Shown here in pieces: positions 18,695-20,215 of a stretch of 20,215 bases of DNA. The first letter of the stretch is position 1, and each line of letters starts with the position of its first letter. Made by a program: the position numbers and the translations under genes. Origin of the DNA: Collodictyon triciliatum (lineage: Eukaryota > CRuMs); contig JBHJMP010000473.1 of the NCBI GenBank assembly GCA_043381765.1, positions 1 to 20,215 on the forward strand, given 5' to 3'. Below the pieces are notes generated by a model that was not told the DNA's origin, ran no database searches, and worked only from the letters and a program-made list of their open reading frames with translations.

Positions 18695-19951
18695 TTATCG
18701 CAGCGAGGCAAGTCGCGAATCGATAGACCTATCCAATAGTACCCGCTGGGCGTAGCTAGCTTCCGCATCAAATTTATAACGAGGCAAGTTCGCGCGTTTT
18801 TCTTCCTATGGAACAGCATGTAATTAAATTACAACAATCAAAAAAAAAAAAAAAGATAATGCTTGCATTTTTTAATGAAAAAGAAAATCTTGCACTGGGT
18901 GATTAATGCGAGGGTGCATACAAGGTAATAACGGGAAAGAAGAGACGGGTTTCATTGGTCTGTCATTCATGTCCTTGTTTTGTTGTCTTAAATCAAACAT
19001 ATTAAGATGGGTTCATTCTGCGATGGACTTACCATCGAAAGATTCTCATCCTTATAGACTAAACGCATTGTCGGCTGCACAGGCGGGGCGGCAACAGGTG
19101 GAGCAGGCGGAGGATTCGGCGCAGGCACTGGTGCATGCAAAGGAATCGGGGCTGATGCAGACACGTGAGAATTCATTTGGGACATATGTGGCGGGGCGTT
19201 TGGAGGCGCCGCTGCGATGTTTGGCGGAAAGGCGGGTGGCATTTGCGGTCTGGGCAAGGCTATGTTGGGCAACGGTGGAATCTGCCCAAAGATTGGCGGG
19301 GCCATGTTTGGTCGTGGCTGCCCTGGGAAAATTGGGGGAGGAACAGGTGCGTTGTAGTAGGGCGGATAGCCGGGGATTGGAGCAGGCATTGGTACAGGTG
19401 CAGATGCAGGTTTTGGGGGGAAAGCAGGTGGAGCAGAGTATGGGAAGGGATATGCATATGGGGCTGTGCCGACGATGGGCGGCTGCGCGATGGGGACAGT
19501 GGCTTCGACCTTTGGCTTCTTTGCGTCTTCACCTTCGTCTGTGAAAGGAAATTGGAAGTGAGATGGTGATGGAGAATAGGAAGATAACTGGAAGATTAAG
19601 GGGTGTTTTATTTAGGGGATACCGTTTCGGTTCGGATAGCCTTCGAGTCCGACCACGTTGACTGAGATGCTGTCGCGATCGGGGACGGCGTTGGGCACTC
19701 TGGAGGGGAGAGAAGAATACCGAATATACAGTCAGGCTTATGATTTAAGATATGCAGAGATAGAAAATAGATGAAATAAGTAAATAAATGTAAAAGTGTA
19801 CTTGCTGATTGTTGTCTTGTGGACAGTCATGGCATGAGCTACAAGGCCGTTGATGGTGTAGAGCTGCTTGCTGCAATCGTTACATCGGAAATGTTTCTGG
19901 CGCTGGTGTCGCACGAGTGTAGCTTCGTCATCAAAGTCGCGCTTGCAATAC
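18695..19951 (-). CDS. BuGZ/ZNF207-like zinc-finger protein (first exon outside or unseen)
   Basis: Minus-strand exons 19951-19802, 19699-19623, 19538-19033 and 18805-18695 (TAA 18697-18695) join in frame, all GT-AG. The first has YCKRDFDDEATLVRHQRQKH, FRCNDCSKQLYTINGLVAHA and MTVHKTTISK, the paired C2H2 fingers of BuGZ. The second has VPNAVPDRDSISVNVVGLEG, matching the 'VPNAxPGR...GMEGxP' block of the family. The third is a Pro/Ala/Met-rich disordered region of about 140 residues, ending VYKDENLSM. The last exon continues EEKRANLPRYKF, which completes the Glu-Glu GLEBS motif. In animals BuGZ binds Bub3 through GLEBS, stabilises it at kinetochores and forms condensates on spindle microtubules through its Pro-rich part; the same role is inferred here. 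The first Cys of finger 1 and the start codon should be on an exon beyond 19951, separated by an AAAAAC-filled intron. GC-rich plus-strand frames over 18906-19569 are shadows of the Pro-rich exon. Confidence 0.92.
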
Positions 19952-20024
19952 CTTTGCACCACGAAAATCAGAAAGCAGAAAATGGTGAACATAAAAAGAA
20001 ACGGGAAACAGAATAAAAATTAGT

Positions 20025-20086
20025 AAAAAAACAAAAACAAAAAACAAAAACAAAAAACAAAAACAAAAACAAAAACAAAAACAAAG
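20025..20086. repeat. (AAAAAC)n array, left of the retroelement tail
   Basis: About ten AAAAAC units with AAAAAAC variants. It lies in the presumed first intron of the BuGZ gene and abuts the 34-nt retroelement tail. Confidence 0.95.
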
Positions 20087-20089
20087 CCA

Positions 20090-20123
20090 GCATCTCCACC
20101 ATCCTGCACAAAATTGAAAGGAA
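20090..20123 (+). mobile_element. 34-nt copy of the retroelement 3' end
   Basis: Identical over 34 nt to 6696-6729, the last bases of the retroelement remnant (from GCATCTCCACC through ATTGAAAGGAA), and followed likewise by an A-rich tail (AAAAAAATAGTAAAC). AAAAAC arrays lie on both sides. It fits an extremely 5'-truncated insertion by target-primed reverse transcription, or a mobile 3' end that seeds microsatellites. Confidence 0.7.
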
Positions 20124-20133
20124 AAAAATAGTA

Positions 20134-20161
20134 AACAAAAACAAAAACAAAAACAAAAACA

Positions 20162-20192
<31 letters not shown>

Positions 20193-20215
20193 CAAAACAA
20201 AACAAAACAAAACAA
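20134..20215. repeat. (AAAAAC)n then (AAAAC)n array at the right edge
   Basis: AAAAAC hexamers to about 20180 shift to AAAAC pentamers through the window end. The change of unit length by one A suggests slippage. The minus strand gives Phe/Cys/Leu/Val low-complexity frames. Confidence 0.95.

Noticed and set aside
18906-19569. Two long plus-strand frames rich in Arg, Trp, Gly and Ala
   Set aside because: They are antisense shadows of the Pro-rich BuGZ exon, which is supported by splice joins and conserved motifs on both sides.
1-20215. tRNA, rRNA or other RNA genes
   Set aside because: I found no stretch with a tRNA-like T-arm box or other recognisable RNA signature by eye; a covariance-model search would be needed to be sure.

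Overview
This window is nuclear DNA from a eukaryote. Genes are broken by many short spliceosomal introns (most about 90-340 nt) with GT-AG borders that I could join in frame. There are no operons or bacterial-type signals. Simple-sequence tracts (AAAGC, AAAAAG, AAAAAC, TACA, TTTC, CT, ATAATAA, poly-A) sit in introns and spacers and make long meaningless low-complexity reading frames. Three runs of N (4072-4613, 9161-9260, 13785-13884) show it is a draft scaffold. A cGMP/cAMP-type phosphodiesterase with GAF domains, a bubblegum-type acyl-CoA synthetase, a BuGZ/ZNF207 homologue, an OCIA-domain protein and SPRY proteins fit a unicellular protist. The microsatellite style resembles foraminiferan (Reticulomyxa-like) assemblies, but that is only an impression.

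Layout. (1) 157-2979, plus strand: two tandem SPRY-domain genes with identical internal exon lengths (68, 114 and 256 nt), so a local duplication; the first lacks its 5' end. (2) 2980-4613: spacer with no convincing gene, then a gap. (3) 4801-5404, minus: the N-terminal part of a long-chain acyl-CoA synthetase with a clear start codon, running into the gap. (4) 5405-7125: an AAAAAC tract and a decayed non-LTR retroelement 3' end. (5) 7126-8994, minus: the C-terminal half of an acyl-CoA synthetase whose 5' half is missing at the next gap. (6) 9415-15962, plus: at least 16 exons encoding about 1,369 residues of a phosphodiesterase with three GAF-like domains, a PAS-like segment and a PDE9-like class I catalytic domain. 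(7) 16694-17749, possibly to 18251, plus: a small OCIA-domain protein. (8) 18695-19951, minus: most of a BuGZ homologue with its zinc-finger region, Pro-rich middle and GLEBS motif. (9) 20020-20215: AAAAAC/AAAAC tracts around a 34-nt copy of the retroelement's 3' end.

The genes are unrelated housekeeping or signalling genes; nothing suggests they act as one system. The most interesting item is the phosphodiesterase: its domain order is unusual, all its metal ligands are visible, but the otherwise invariant purine-binding glutamine is a glutamate. Next come the retroelement tail embedded in AAAAAC repeats, two candidate GC-AG introns, and two acyl-CoA synthetase halves lying in the 'wrong' order on one contig.
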